A DNA stretch of 64,000 nucleotides, from contig JAZDHY010000032.1 in assembly GCA_043805435.1 (NCBI GenBank), positions 85,405 through 149,404 on the forward strand. Reading direction: 5' to 3'. The notes under the pieces are model-generated. The model saw only the letters and a program-made list of their open reading frames with translations. It made no database searches and had not been told where the DNA came from. Made by a program: the position numbers and the translations under genes. The stretch comes from JAEXOD01 sp043805435. Lineage in GTDB: Bacteria; Bacteroidota; Ignavibacteria; Ignavibacteriales; Melioribacteraceae. Positions 26,170-35,873 of the stretch are shown here, piece by piece; position 1 is the first letter of the stretch, and every line of letters starts with the position of its first letter.

Positions 26170-28452
26170 TTACTCTTCCTTTTGTAATAGTTTTGTAAGA
26201 ATTTCTTCCGGCAATATTGGAATTTTATTAAATTCCTTTCCAAACACCATCCAAAACGCACTTGCAACGGCGGGGCTGGCACCAACTAAAGGTAATTCGC
26301 CTAATCCTTTTGCACCAAAAGGACCAAAAGGATATGGATTTTCAATTACATTTACATAAAAATTTGGTGATTCCGTAAGAGTAGGAATTATATAATCATT
26401 AAATCCGCTTACGTCAAATTTTCCATTTTTTATTTCAGTTCTTTCATAAAGTGCATATCCAATTCCCTGTAAACATCCACCTTGAATTTGTGCAACTACC
26501 TGATCATGATTAATTGCTTTACCAATATCATGAGAAGTATAAAAATTTACTACTTTTGATTCAAAAGTAATAGGGTCAATTTCTAATTCTGCAACAGAAG
26601 CAGCCCAAGAAAATACCGGATAAGCATCCCCTACATAACTAATATCGTCAAATTTTATCAAAGGAGGGTGCGAATACTCTTTTAGAATTACTTTACCGCT
26701 AATTGTTTTAGCAATTTCCTTAAACGATATTATATCTTCACCGTCGCTAAAATAACCTTCTTTGTAATCGTATAATTTTCCTTTTTTGGTTTTAATTTTG
26801 ACGGCTAATTCATCCAACAAATCTTTTGCAACATCGGTTAATAAACTGCCTATAACCATAGTTGAACGAGAAGCAACAGTAGGACCTGAATTAGGTACCA
26901 AATCCGTATTAACTTCAGAAAGTACAACATCTTGCATATTTATTTTTAAGGCATCTGCAAGTATTTTACGAAATGTAGTTTTTAACCCTTGCCCCATTTC
27001 TGTTTGAGCTGTAAATATTTCTACTTTCCCATCTTCTAATACTTCGCATTTTATCTTGCCATGAATTTTATTTTCACCTGTACCCGTAAATCCGGCCCCA
27101 TGAACCGATAATGCTAAACCTATTCCTTTTAACTTATCATCATTATTAATTTTTGGATATTTGCCTAATTTTAACTTTTCCAGAATCGGTTTATTTTTAT
27201 TTTTAAATTCTTCATATTTAACAGCATATCTACTCATTTCCAAAACATCAACTAAGGTTTCTTTAGACGAGACACTATATTTTAACAATTGTTTAGTAAT
27301 AGTATCTAATCCTGCTTCAATTAAATTTCTGGTTCTAACTTCAAGTGGATTAATATTTAATTCAAGAGCAATTTTTTCAATAAGCATTTCTATTCCAAAT
27401 ACAGCCTGCGGACCGCCAAATCCACGGAAAGCACCGCTTGGAACTGTATTAGTTGCTACAGCTTTTGCAATTACATTTGCATTAGGTATATAATATGATC
27501 CGGCAGATGTTAACGCACCCCTTGAAAGAACAACCGATGATAATGTTGAATACGCACCGCCATCAAAATATATTTTGGTGTCTAAACCTAAAATTTTTCC
27601 AAATTCATCAACATATGCAGTATAAAAACATTTTGAAGGATGTCTTTTAGTTGTAAATAAAACATCTTCTTCTCTATCATAAAACATTGCGACTGGTTTT
27701 TTAGCTTTTAAAGCCAATAACGCTGCATGCCCACCCAATAAAGAAGGAAAATCTTCTTTTCCGCCAAATGCCCCGCCTGTAGTAGATTGAATAACGGTAA
27801 CTTCAAAGTTATCACCAAGCATTTTTTCCAAAGCATTTTTAATATAATACGGGCATTGCATCGAACCTTTTATTATTATTCTGCCCTCTTCAGGAACTGC
27901 TACCAAACCTTGTGGTTCCAAATATAAATGCTCTTGAAAACCTGTTTCGGTTTCAATGTTTATAATATGTTTAGCATCTTGTTTTGCTTGGTTCAAATCC
28001 CCTTTTTCAATCTTAATTTCTTTAAATATGTTGTTATCTTTGTATAATTTAATATCCGAATTTTCCGATTTCATTAAATCGATAATATTGGGTAATTCTT
28101 CATAAACAATTTTAATATGTTTTTTTGCTTCTGTTAATTTTTCTTTATCGGCCGAGGCTAATAATACAATCGGTTCACCAACATACTTTACTTTATCAAC
28201 AGCTAAAAACGGCATATCAAATTCAAGAAAAGCAACTTGATTATAAAAAACATCTTTGCTGGTTACAACTGTTAAATCATCCCAATCAAAATCATTTGAA
28301 AATATAATATCTTTTATTAATCCGTGGGATATAGTACTTCTAATTGTTGTACCGTAAATCATATTATCAAAATGTTCATCTCTTATGTATTTGGTTTCAC
28401 CGTTAAGTTTTTCGCGGGCATCAACTCTTAATTCCGACCTTTTTATACTCAT
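26170..28452 (-). CDS. Molybdopterin-binding large subunit of a xanthine dehydrogenase-type hydroxylase, first set
   Basis: 760 residues. Hallmarks of the Mo-hydroxylase large subunit are present: GFQEHLYLEPQG near 170, TGGAFGGKED near 226, GAFRGFGGPQA near 340, GQGLKTTFRKILAD near 470 and the catalytic Glu in FGAKGLGELPL near 715. The enzyme hydroxylates a purine or similar N-heterocycle with oxygen from water. It is followed by its 2Fe-2S and FAD subunits and preceded, 8 bases away, by the XdhC-type factor, which supports a purine substrate. Which purine each of the two sets uses is unknown. Confidence 0.9.
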   Translation of the reverse strand: MSIKRSELRVDAREKLNGETKYIRDEHFDNMIYGTTIRSTISHGLIKDIIFSNDFDWDDLTVVTSKDVFYNQVAFLEFDMPFLAVDKVKYVGEPIVLLASADKEKLTEAKKHIKIVYEELPNIIDLMKSENSDIKLYKDNNIFKEIKIEKGDLNQAKQDAKHIINIETETGFQEHLYLEPQGLVAVPEEGRIIIKGSMQCPYYIKNALEKMLGDNFEVTVIQSTTGGAFGGKEDFPSLLGGHAALLALKAKKPVAMFYDREEDVLFTTKRHPSKCFYTAYVDEFGKILGLDTKIYFDGGAYSTLSSVVLSRGALTSAGSYYIPNANVIAKAVATNTVPSGAFRGFGGPQAVFGIEMLIEKIALELNINPLEVRTRNLIEAGLDTITKQLLKYSVSSKETLVDVLEMSRYAVKYEEFKNKNKPILEKLKLGKYPKINNDDKLKGIGLALSVHGAGFTGTGENKIHGKIKCEVLEDGKVEIFTAQTEMGQGLKTTFRKILADALKINMQDVVLSEVNTDLVPNSGPTVASRSTMVIGSLLTDVAKDLLDELAVKIKTKKGKLYDYKEGYFSDGEDIISFKEIAKTISGKVILKEYSHPPLIKFDDISYVGDAYPVFSWAASVAELEIDPITFESKVVNFYTSHDIGKAINHDQVVAQIQGGCLQGIGYALYERTEIKNGKFDVSGFNDYIIPTLTESPNFYVNVIENPYPFGPFGAKGLGELPLVGASPAVASAFWMVFGKEFNKIPILPEEILTKLLQKEE

Positions 28453-28460
28453 AATTTTGC

Positions 28461-29261
28461 CTAATTATTTTTATTAAATACTATTGATTGTATTTGAGCG
28501 CAAATTGATAATGCTATTTCGCTTGCAGTATCACCACCAATTTTTAACCCAATTGGCGAATAAATATTGCTTAAATCTAAATTTCTATTAATTTCTTCCT
28601 TAAGCATTTCTTTTAATTTTGCAGCTTTAATACTTGAAGCTATTATCCCAATATATTTTGTTTCAATTTTTCTTTCAACTATTTTTTTTGCAACAATATA
28701 ATCAAAACTATGACCGTGTGTTAATATTACAAAATAAGAATTTGCCGGCGGTACAAAATTAGTGCAATAATCTTCATATTCGGAATAGATAATTTCATCA
28801 AAATAAGGATTAGCTTCTTTTGTTGCCATTTCTTTCCTGTTATCTACCAGTATTGTTTTATATTTTAATGGTTTCAAATAATAACCAACTTCTTTACCAA
28901 CATGTCCGCCGCCAAAAACATAAACAACTTTTTGGGCTAAAAACACTTCGTAATAAATCCATAATTTGCCGCTGCACATCATTTTTACTACTTCAGCGTC
29001 TTGTGATTCAAAGTTTTCGGCATCTGTTAAAATATATTCTTTTAATATCGATTCGTTTAGTTTTATTCTATTTAAGCACTCATCAAATACTTTTGTTTCA
29101 ATTGCTCCTCCGCCAATAGTGCCAAACTTATCACCATTTTCAACTATCAGGTATTTAAACCCAACTTTACCTGGAGTAGAGCCTTGAATTTTAACAATTG
29201 TTGCAACACAAAAATTTTGATTCAGTTCTTTTAAATCATTTATTTTTTTAATTATATCCAT
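28461..29261 (-). CDS. XdhC-type molybdenum cofactor sulfurylation/insertion factor
   Basis: 266 residues. An N-terminal XdhC/CoxI domain (GSTPGKVG, GTIGGGAIE) is followed by a Rossmann-like domain (VYVFGGGHVGKEV near 113-125). The family binds and matures the molybdenum cofactor and hands it to xanthine dehydrogenase apo-enzyme. It lies 3 bases after the MocA-type gene and 8 bases before the Mo subunit gene, exactly as expected for cofactor delivery to that enzyme. Confidence 0.88.
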   Translation of the reverse strand: MDIIKKINDLKELNQNFCVATIVKIQGSTPGKVGFKYLIVENGDKFGTIGGGAIETKVFDECLNRIKLNESILKEYILTDAENFESQDAEVVKMMCSGKLWIYYEVFLAQKVVYVFGGGHVGKEVGYYLKPLKYKTILVDNRKEMATKEANPYFDEIIYSEYEDYCTNFVPPANSYFVILTHGHSFDYIVAKKIVERKIETKYIGIIASSIKAAKLKEMLKEEINRNLDLSNIYSPIGLKIGGDTASEIALSICAQIQSIVFNKNN

Positions 29262-29264
29262 TTG

Positions 29265-29861
29265 CTATACCTCGTATATTTTATTATAATCATCAGGAGT
29301 GTCAAAATCTTTTAATATTTGCGGAAAAATACACTCCCAATATTTTTTCTTCAAATCCGTTTTCCATATTTCATCACGTAAATTTGAAGTGATATCGGAA
29401 TTTAATAAATGTTTTGCAAACTTAAAATTAAATAATAACGGATGCCCTTTTTTTGTTTTATATGTTGGTTGAATAAATTCAGATTCCATGTCAATTTGAT
29501 TAATAAACTGAGAATAAAACTCTTGCGGGATTATCGGCTGGTCTATAAAATGATATAAAACCCAATTGTTATTATTTACTTCTTGTAATCCTGTTTGTAA
29601 AGAGACAAACATCGGTTTATCATATTGGGCATTATACACAATTTTTATCTGTGGATTGTTATCATATTTATCAAAGATAAGACATTCTATCTCTTTATGC
29701 CTGTAACCTGTAACTATTATAATTTCCTCAGAAACAAGAAGAATTTTATTAATTATATTTTCCAAAAAAGTAATGTTATTAAACTTTAATAAAGGTTTAA
29801 ATTCCCCCATTCTGGTAGATAAACCCGCAGTTAAAATTAAACTACTAATATTGGATTTCAA
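29265..29861 (-). CDS. MocA-like molybdenum cofactor nucleotidyltransferase
   Basis: 198 residues. The nucleotide-binding start LILTAGLSTRMG(E)FKPLLKF is the MobA/MocA motif, and YHFIDQPII near 105 holds the metal-binding Asp. The family adds CMP (MocA) or GMP (MobA) to the cofactor. Cytidylylation fits xanthine dehydrogenase-type enzymes of many bacteria. It overlaps the threonine-synthase-like gene by 4 bases and sits 3 bases ahead of the xdhC-type gene. Confidence 0.8.
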   Translation of the reverse strand: MKSNISSLILTAGLSTRMGEFKPLLKFNNITFLENIINKILLVSEEIIIVTGYRHKEIECLIFDKYDNNPQIKIVYNAQYDKPMFVSLQTGLQEVNNNNWVLYHFIDQPIIPQEFYSQFINQIDMESEFIQPTYKTKKGHPLLFNFKFAKHLLNSDITSNLRDEIWKTDLKKKYWECIFPQILKDFDTPDDYNKIYEV

Positions 29862-31135
29862 GTATTTATTCCAAAATGTTTAAAAATTGCGTCCTTATCA
29901 AAAACTTTATCAATATTAGCAAATTTTTCAAAAGACTTTGTATCCTTTAAACCGTTTCCTGTTAACATAAGTAATACATTATCTTTTGCAGAAATTAACC
30001 CTGATTCAATTAAATGGTCAACACATGCAAAAGTAATAGAAGCAGCAGGTTCAACTAAAAAGCCATATTTACTGCTTAAATCGCGTTGAAATTTTAACGT
30101 ATCATCATCATCTATACGTACACCAAACCCATCAGATTTTTTTAATGCTTCATTAGCCATAAACAAATTTCGTGGTGCACCGGCACTTAAGCTATCTGCA
30201 ATTGTTTCCGAACTTTTATACTCAAAAATACCTTTTTCAAAATAATCTACAATTGCACACCCATTAGCCGGCTGAGCAGCAATAAATTTAGGTAATTTTT
30301 CTATTAAACCAAGATTAATTAAATTCAAAAAACCGGTATATAAACCACCTAAAATAACACCGTCACCTGCAGGCACTATTATATAATCCGGTAGTCTGTT
30401 TTTATACTCCCTATAAATATCAAAAGCAGAAGTTTTTTTCCCTTCAATTGTAAGAGGATTATAAGCAGTATTTCTATTATATAAATTAAGCGAGTTGCTT
30501 ACTTCCAAACTTAAATCAAAAGCCAAATCATAATCGCCTGCAACCTTAATTAATTCGGCACCGTACATTTCAATCTGCAGCTTTTTGGGTGTAGGTATTT
30601 TTTCCGGTACAAATATTATAGATTTTAAACCAAGTCTGGAACAAATTCCCGCAATTGACGAACCGGCGTTTCCTGTTGAAGCACAAATTACTGATTTCTT
30701 TTTTAGCTGCAATGCTTTAAATGCAACCAAAACAGAAGCCCTGTCTTTGTACGAAAAAGTGGGATTTCTTGTATCATCAATTAATTTTAAGTCTATTCCT
30801 TTATAATTAATTTCTGAAAAAAAAGATGAAAGCTGAACTCTTTTTTGTTGTTCGGGTAATATTCCGGGAAAGGTAATTTCCAAATCATTTCTTTCAAATT
30901 CCAAAGGAAATAATTCAGGAACGGAATAAAATTCACCGCTTAATAAATCAGTGATTTTTTCTTTACCATATTTTTTTAGAATATCGGGATAATCATACTC
31001 TACACTTAAAACTCCTTCAAGCGGAGCATTCTTATGTAATGCTCCGCAATCAGGACATAAGTAAATATTGTTTTCTTCAATATAATTTGAATTATATTTT
31101 TTATAACATTTAGTACATTTATATTGATAATGCAT
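29858..31135 (-). CDS. Threonine synthase-like PLP enzyme with N-terminal zinc ribbon
   Basis: 425 residues. Cys pairs CTKC and CPDCG (near 8-33) form a zinc-ribbon start, followed by a fold-type-II PLP enzyme. The internal PLP lysine lies in TFSYKDRAS near 126-134, the phosphate loop in ASTGNAGSS near 153, and the C-terminal half has LMLTGNGLKD. The sequence is that of threonine synthase (O-phosphohomoserine to threonine). But the gene lies inside the purine island, 4-base overlapping the MocA gene, so it may be recruited to another beta/gamma elimination, such as a 2,3-diaminopropionate-type intermediate. No other threonine-pathway gene is nearby. Confidence 0.8.
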   Translation of the reverse strand: MHYQYKCTKCYKKYNSNYIEENNIYLCPDCGALHKNAPLEGVLSVEYDYPDILKKYGKEKITDLLSGEFYSVPELFPLEFERNDLEITFPGILPEQQKRVQLSSFFSEINYKGIDLKLIDDTRNPTFSYKDRASVLVAFKALQLKKKSVICASTGNAGSSIAGICSRLGLKSIIFVPEKIPTPKKLQIEMYGAELIKVAGDYDLAFDLSLEVSNSLNLYNRNTAYNPLTIEGKKTSAFDIYREYKNRLPDYIIVPAGDGVILGGLYTGFLNLINLGLIEKLPKFIAAQPANGCAIVDYFEKGIFEYKSSETIADSLSAGAPRNLFMANEALKKSDGFGVRIDDDDTLKFQRDLSSKYGFLVEPAASITFACVDHLIESGLISAKDNVLLMLTGNGLKDTKSFEKFANIDKVFDKDAIFKHFGINT

Positions 31136-31158
31136 ATAATTACTTTTTAATTTATAAA

Positions 31159-32169
31159 TTACATTGTTAGGGCCATAATAGATTTTGCAGTATGAAGTCT
31201 ATTTTCAGCTTCGTCAAAAACTATTGATATGTCCGGGTTATCTAAAATTTCGTCTGTAACTTCATTTCCTCTATCGGCAGGTAAAGCATGCATTAATTTA
31301 ACATTTTTATCTGCTAATTTTATTTTTTTGTCGTCACAAATCCAATTATGATATTTTTCCAAATTTGATTTCATTTCTTTTTTACATTCGTTTTCATTCT
31401 GTAAATAATGATCAACATCATAATAACCAAAACCGCCCCAATTTTTAGGGATTACAATATGTGCTCCTTCAAAAGCTTCATCCATATCGTTTGTAAATGA
31501 AAGTTTACTTCCGGCAGCAGCAGCATTTAATTTAGCTTTTTCAACAATATTTTTTGATAACGGAAATTCTTTTGGATGTGCAATTGTTACATCAATACCA
31601 TAACGAGGGAAAAGCAACATTTGTGTTTGAGGTACTGAAAGTGGTTTTGAATGTGTATCGGCATAAGCCCAAGATACAGTTACTTTTAATCCTTTTGTGT
31701 TATTACCAAAATGTTCAAAAATTGTCATTAAATCAGCCAATCCTTGGAATGGATGATAAATGTCATCTTGCAAAGACATAACCGGACGTTTTGAATTTTG
31801 TGCCATTTCATTTAAATATTTGTTTCCTACCCCGTAAAAACAATTTCTTGAAGCAATTCCATGACCCATTCTTGATAAAATAATTGCAGTATCTTTTGGA
31901 GCTTCACCATGAGATATTTGCATTTTATCTGCTGTTAAATCGTGTGCATGTCCGCCTAACTGAGTCATTCCGGCTTCCATTGAATTTCTTGTACGTGTTG
32001 ATTGTTCAAAAAAAATCATAAATAAAGTTTTAAATGGGAGAAGATTTGTTAATTCTTCACGAGCAAATTTTTTCTTTAAATCAAAAGCAGTTTCAAAAAC
32101 TGTATCTAATTCTTGCTTGCTCCAATTATCGCATGTAAGAAAATGTTTTCCTTTTAAATTAGTAACCAT
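31159..32169 (-). CDS. ygeW: YgeW-like (knotted) carbamoyltransferase
   Basis: 336 residues. The carbamoyl-phosphate loop is QSTRTR (56-61) and a second motif is HALPADRGNEV near 293. Shared YgeW features include QISHGE, SWAY ... KPLSVPQ and DVTIAHPKE. In purine clusters the family is thought to convert a ureido intermediate and phosphate to carbamoyl phosphate plus an amine, i.e. the catabolic direction, yielding ATP through carbamate kinase. No carbamate kinase is in this window. It starts 19 bases after the YgeY-like gene's neighbour region, with a GAGGA ribosome site. Confidence 0.85.
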   Translation of the reverse strand: MVTNLKGKHFLTCDNWSKQELDTVFETAFDLKKKFAREELTNLLPFKTLFMIFFEQSTRTRNSMEAGMTQLGGHAHDLTADKMQISHGEAPKDTAIILSRMGHGIASRNCFYGVGNKYLNEMAQNSKRPVMSLQDDIYHPFQGLADLMTIFEHFGNNTKGLKVTVSWAYADTHSKPLSVPQTQMLLFPRYGIDVTIAHPKEFPLSKNIVEKAKLNAAAAGSKLSFTNDMDEAFEGAHIVIPKNWGGFGYYDVDHYLQNENECKKEMKSNLEKYHNWICDDKKIKLADKNVKLMHALPADRGNEVTDEILDNPDISIVFDEAENRLHTAKSIMALTM

Positions 32170-32188
32170 ATAATTTTCCTCTATTTTA

Positions 32189-33409
32189 TTATTTTAAATT
32201 TTTAGTTAATATAAATGGGAACAACACATAAAAGACAACTGCTTTGTATAAATCTTCCAAAACAATAAATTCTTTTGATGAATGAGCAAGACTTTCATCT
32301 CCGGGAGCAAAACCTATAGTAGGAATTCCTTTTGTTCCGGCTGTTGCAACACCATTAGTAGAAAAACTCCAGAAACTACTTTTTGCTTCTTTTTCTAATG
32401 CAATAGAAGCTGCTTCCAAACCTGATTTAACAATTGCGTGATCCTCATCAAAATACCATGTTGGGAAATATGCTTTGTTGGTAAATTCATATCCCGTCCA
32501 ACCTTTACCTGAATAAACAGGTACGTTAACATCAGCTTCAACATTAACTTTTTTTGCAATTTCTTTTAATTCATTAATTACAGATTCTTCGTTTTCGCCA
32601 ACAGTCATTCTTCTATCAATATGAATCTGTGATCTATCAGGAACTGAACACATAGAAGGAGCATTTGAAATAATATTGGAAACTGTTATTGAACCTTTAC
32701 CAAGTGGTTCTTTAATTGGTAATTCTTTATCTAATTTTTCTATTTCAGAAATAATTTTTGTCATTTTATAAATGGCATTAATACCTTTACTGTTATGTGC
32801 TCCGTGAGCTGATTTACCGTGAGTTGTTACTTTTATTTCCATACGGCCTCTTTGACCGCGGAATACTGTCATATCAGTAGGTTCACCTAAAACAACAAAA
32901 TCAGGCACAATATTTTCTTTTTCCATAATGTGCATTAATGGAAAACCATCAACATCTTCTTCCAAACATGATCCCACTGTATATAAAGTAAAAGGAAGTT
33001 CTTCATCCTTAAACAATTCTTTAATAATTTTTCCGGCAATTAAATATCCGGCCATAGCAGGTTTTTCATCAACGGCTCCCCTTCCATAAATTTTACCGTC
33101 AACAATTTTACCTTCAAAAGGAGGATATTCCCAATCTTCCGATTCAGTAACATGAACAGTATCAATATGGGCATCGTACATTATTTTAAGTTTTCCATTG
33201 CCAATTCTTCCAATTGCAGAACCTAACGAATCATTTTTAAATTCGTCAAAATTGTATTCTTTCATTCTGCTGACTAAATAATCAACAACTTCTTTTTCAT
33301 CACCGCTATAACTTTTTATACTAATTATTTTTTTGATTTCGTTTGCAATTAATTCTTTGTTTGCAAATACTTTTTCTTTTACTTTTTGAATATCAATATC
33401 ATATTCCAT
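32189..33409 (-). CDS. ygeY: YgeY-like M20 family metallohydrolase
   Basis: 406 residues. Metal and catalytic motifs of M20 enzymes are visible: MYDAHIDTVHV near 78 (His and Asp), GRGAVDEKPAM near 110, GSCLEEDVDG near 147 with catalytic Glu, and VVLGEPTD. A C-terminal metal-binding His lies in AHSSKEF near 374. YgeY belongs to the selenium-metabolism/purine cluster hydrolases and probably cleaves an amide or ureido bond of a ring-opened purine. It lies 11 bases from the PreA-like gene and 19 bases from the YgeW-like gene. Confidence 0.88.
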   Translation of the reverse strand: MEYDIDIQKVKEKVFANKELIANEIKKIISIKSYSGDEKEVVDYLVSRMKEYNFDEFKNDSLGSAIGRIGNGKLKIMYDAHIDTVHVTESEDWEYPPFEGKIVDGKIYGRGAVDEKPAMAGYLIAGKIIKELFKDEELPFTLYTVGSCLEEDVDGFPLMHIMEKENIVPDFVVLGEPTDMTVFRGQRGRMEIKVTTHGKSAHGAHNSKGINAIYKMTKIISEIEKLDKELPIKEPLGKGSITVSNIISNAPSMCSVPDRSQIHIDRRMTVGENEESVINELKEIAKKVNVEADVNVPVYSGKGWTGYEFTNKAYFPTWYFDEDHAIVKSGLEAASIALEKEAKSSFWSFSTNGVATAGTKGIPTIGFAPGDESLAHSSKEFIVLEDLYKAVVFYVLFPFILTKNLK

Positions 33410-33420
33410 TTTTTCCTCTT

Positions 33421-34539
33421 TTATATAGTTTCTATTAATTCCATTTTTAACGAATCATGAGGGCATGTAGTTGTACAAAGTCCACACGAAACACATTTAT
33501 TGTAATCAATTAACAATGTTTTATTATCAAAAGAAATAGCTTCATGAGTACAAACTGTTGCACAGCTTTTACAAATGTTGCAAGTTTCTTTATCCCAAAC
33601 CGGTTTAAATAAGGGATCTTCATTTAAATACTTTACTTCCTGATTTAATTTGCAATTAATTAAACCTTTAATATCGTTTATGTTTGAATATCCTTTTTTA
33701 TTTAACCACTTATCCAAGCCGTAATTTAATTTATTATAAACAGTAGGGCCGGTTAAAATAGCCTGAGAACATACTTGTACTGCACTTGCTCCCGCCATAA
33801 AATATTTAATAATGTCTTCTGCTGTTCTAATACCGCCAACACCTAAGATCGGTTTATTGGTAGCTTGAGCTATTGCTGAAACAAAATGTAAACCTATGGG
33901 CAAAATTGCTCTTCCCGAAAGCCAGCCGCGTCCGTCTCTGCTCCCAAGGTATGGTTCAACGGTATCAATATCAAAATCTAATGTTGGACCAACACTATTA
34001 ATTGCCGCAAAACCATCAACAATAGGATCTAAAGTTTTAACCATTGATTGAATATCTGAAATAGCGGGACTAAATTTTGCAAATACAGGAACATCAAGAT
34101 TTGACTTTAATGAATCTGCTATAACTCTAATATTATCAACATCTTTACTAACATAATGTATAGAAAATTCTACTGCATCAAAATTTTTATTTCCTTTAAG
34201 ATATTTTGTCATTTCTATCATATCTTCGGGAGTATAACCAAGCGATAATATTACAGGAACTCCTAAATCGCGAATTTTGGGAAGTTCTGTATCAATAAAA
34301 TATCTATAATCATATTCCGACCATAATTCAGCATTCATCAAACTTCCCGGAGCAGGCGAATATATATTAGGTACAGGAACACGAGCCGGATTAACGCTTA
34401 TAGTTTTTGTTACTATACCGCCTGCTCCGCCTTCAACTGCACTTTTTAACAATTCATAATTTGCTGAAGTTGGACCTGCAGCTGTCATAATTGGACTTTT
34501 AAAATTCATTCCTAATATATTCATTTCAGTATAGCTCAT
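33421..34539 (-). CDS. PreA/dihydroorotate dehydrogenase-like flavoprotein with two 4Fe-4S clusters
   Basis: 372 residues. A TIM-barrel FMN domain (residues 1-290) has family features KFSPAISD, GGIRTAEDI and GASAVQVCSQAIL. Two ferredoxin motifs follow: CNICKSCATVC (320-330) and CVSCGLCTTTC (349-359). This is the PreA subunit layout of dihydropyrimidine dehydrogenase, which reduces or oxidises a pyrimidine ring. The usual active-site stretch (N-x-S-C-P) reads EFSIHYVS, so the catalytic Cys is absent. It abuts the second 2Fe-2S subunit with no gap. In this cluster it may do the reductive step done elsewhere by YgfK-type proteins; that is inference. Confidence 0.8.
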   Translation of the reverse strand: MSYTEMNILGMNFKSPIMTAAGPTSANYELLKSAVEGGAGGIVTKTISVNPARVPVPNIYSPAPGSLMNAELWSEYDYRYFIDTELPKIRDLGVPVILSLGYTPEDMIEMTKYLKGNKNFDAVEFSIHYVSKDVDNIRVIADSLKSNLDVPVFAKFSPAISDIQSMVKTLDPIVDGFAAINSVGPTLDFDIDTVEPYLGSRDGRGWLSGRAILPIGLHFVSAIAQATNKPILGVGGIRTAEDIIKYFMAGASAVQVCSQAILTGPTVYNKLNYGLDKWLNKKGYSNINDIKGLINCKLNQEVKYLNEDPLFKPVWDKETCNICKSCATVCTHEAISFDNKTLLIDYNKCVSCGLCTTTCPHDSLKMELIETI

Positions 34540-35004
34540 TTATTCACCGTTAAAAGTTGTATTAATTGCTTTAATAATTGGTTTATAACCGGTACACCTG
34601 CAAAGATTACCTGATATTGCTTCTTTAATTTCTTCAATGGAGGCATTTTTATTTTTCAAAAATAGTGCATAAGCAGAAATCAGCATCCCCGGTGTGCAAA
34701 ATCCGCACTGAACTGCTCCCAACTCTAAAAAGTTTTTTTGCAGTTTATTAAACTCAGGATTATGATTTAATCCTTCAACCGTATATATTTCTGCTCCCTC
34801 AACTTGTGGTGCCAACATTAAGCACGAATTTACAGCTAAATTATTTACTAAAACTGTACATACACCACATTCACCTACTCCACAGCCTTCTTTTAAGCTG
34901 CTTAAGCTAAAATCATCGCGCAAAAAATCTAACAATCTTTTATTTTGCTCAATTGATTTAGTTACTATTGAACCATTTAACAAAAAAGATATTTTTATAC
35001 TCAT
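34540..35004 (-). CDS. Xanthine dehydrogenase-type 2Fe-2S subunit, second set
   Basis: 154 residues, standard for the small subunit. First cluster: CGVGECGVCTV plus NSCL; second: QCGFC ... CRCTGY near 98-140. It belongs with the FAD and Mo subunits directly upstream; it overlaps the FAD subunit gene by 4 bases. It differs enough from the first-set protein that this is a separate enzyme rather than a recent copy. Confidence 0.92.
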   Translation of the reverse strand: MSIKISFLLNGSIVTKSIEQNKRLLDFLRDDFSLSSLKEGCGVGECGVCTVLVNNLAVNSCLMLAPQVEGAEIYTVEGLNHNPEFNKLQKNFLELGAVQCGFCTPGMLISAYALFLKNKNASIEEIKEAISGNLCRCTGYKPIIKAINTTFNGE

Positions 35005-35873
35005 AATATTAGTTTTTTTATTTCACAAAATAATAATTGCTGAAACACCGGTAATTTGTATGGATAAGACCATCTTATTCCGGTTTTAGATAATATTTCA
35101 CTTGCTACATCAAATGTAAACGCCTTAATTTCTTCATCACCAAATTTATTACCAACATATTTTTGTTCTACATTATAAAACCTTGATGCAATTGGTGTAA
35201 TTGCTCCGCTTGCAAATTTTATGGTTTCCAATTTACCATTTGTTATTTTTATTAAAACGGCCAAGGAGATTCTACTTATTGCAACACCTTTTCTTTTGCC
35301 AAGTTTTTGGAATGTGCCGGTTAATTTTTCCTTATTTTTAGGTATTTTTATATAACACAATAATTCGTTGGATTTTAACTTAGTTTTGTAGGGACTAATT
35401 AAAAAATCGGAAAGTAATAATTCATTTTCTTCATCTTTTGATTTTATAATAAACTTAGCGTCATAAACAAGAAGCGGAGGTACACTATCAGCACACGGAG
35501 CACAGTTTACAATATTGCCTCCTATTGTGGCACGATTCCTTACCTGCAAATTTCCAATTCTTTTTATTGCATCAATCAACAAAGGAAATTCATTTTTAAT
35601 TTTTTCGTTGTCAATTATTTCACTAAAAGTAACAAATGCTCCTACTAAAAAATAATCATCAAATTCTTCTATCTTATGAACTTCGGAAACATTTTTAAGA
35701 TCAACTATGTAATCGAGTTTATTAAAACGATTTGACTCATTTCTTATACCGGTTATAACATCAGTCCCACCCGCTAAAATACAACACTTCAATGCAGGGT
35801 TATTAATATACTCAAATACGCTCTCTAAGCTCTTACAGTTTACGTAATTTATATTTTTGAACATATTATACAC
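35001..35873 (-). CDS. Xanthine dehydrogenase-type FAD subunit, second set
   Basis: 290 residues. FAD-binding motifs are ILAGGTDVITG near 33-43 and LQVRNRATIGGNIVNCAPCADS near 107-128, then a CO_deh_flav_C-type C-terminal domain. Length equals that of the first set. It overlaps the Mo subunit by 8 bases and the 2Fe-2S subunit by 4 bases. Gene order here is Mo-FAD-FeS, against Mo-FeS-FAD in the first set. Confidence 0.9.
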   Translation of the reverse strand: MYNMFKNINYVNCKSLESVFEYINNPALKCCILAGGTDVITGIRNESNRFNKLDYIVDLKNVSEVHKIEEFDDYFLVGAFVTFSEIIDNEKIKNEFPLLIDAIKRIGNLQVRNRATIGGNIVNCAPCADSVPPLLVYDAKFIIKSKDEENELLLSDFLISPYKTKLKSNELLCYIKIPKNKEKLTGTFQKLGKRKGVAISRISLAVLIKITNGKLETIKFASGAITPIASRFYNVEQKYVGNKFGDEEIKAFTFDVASEILSKTGIRWSYPYKLPVFQQLLFCEIKKLIL

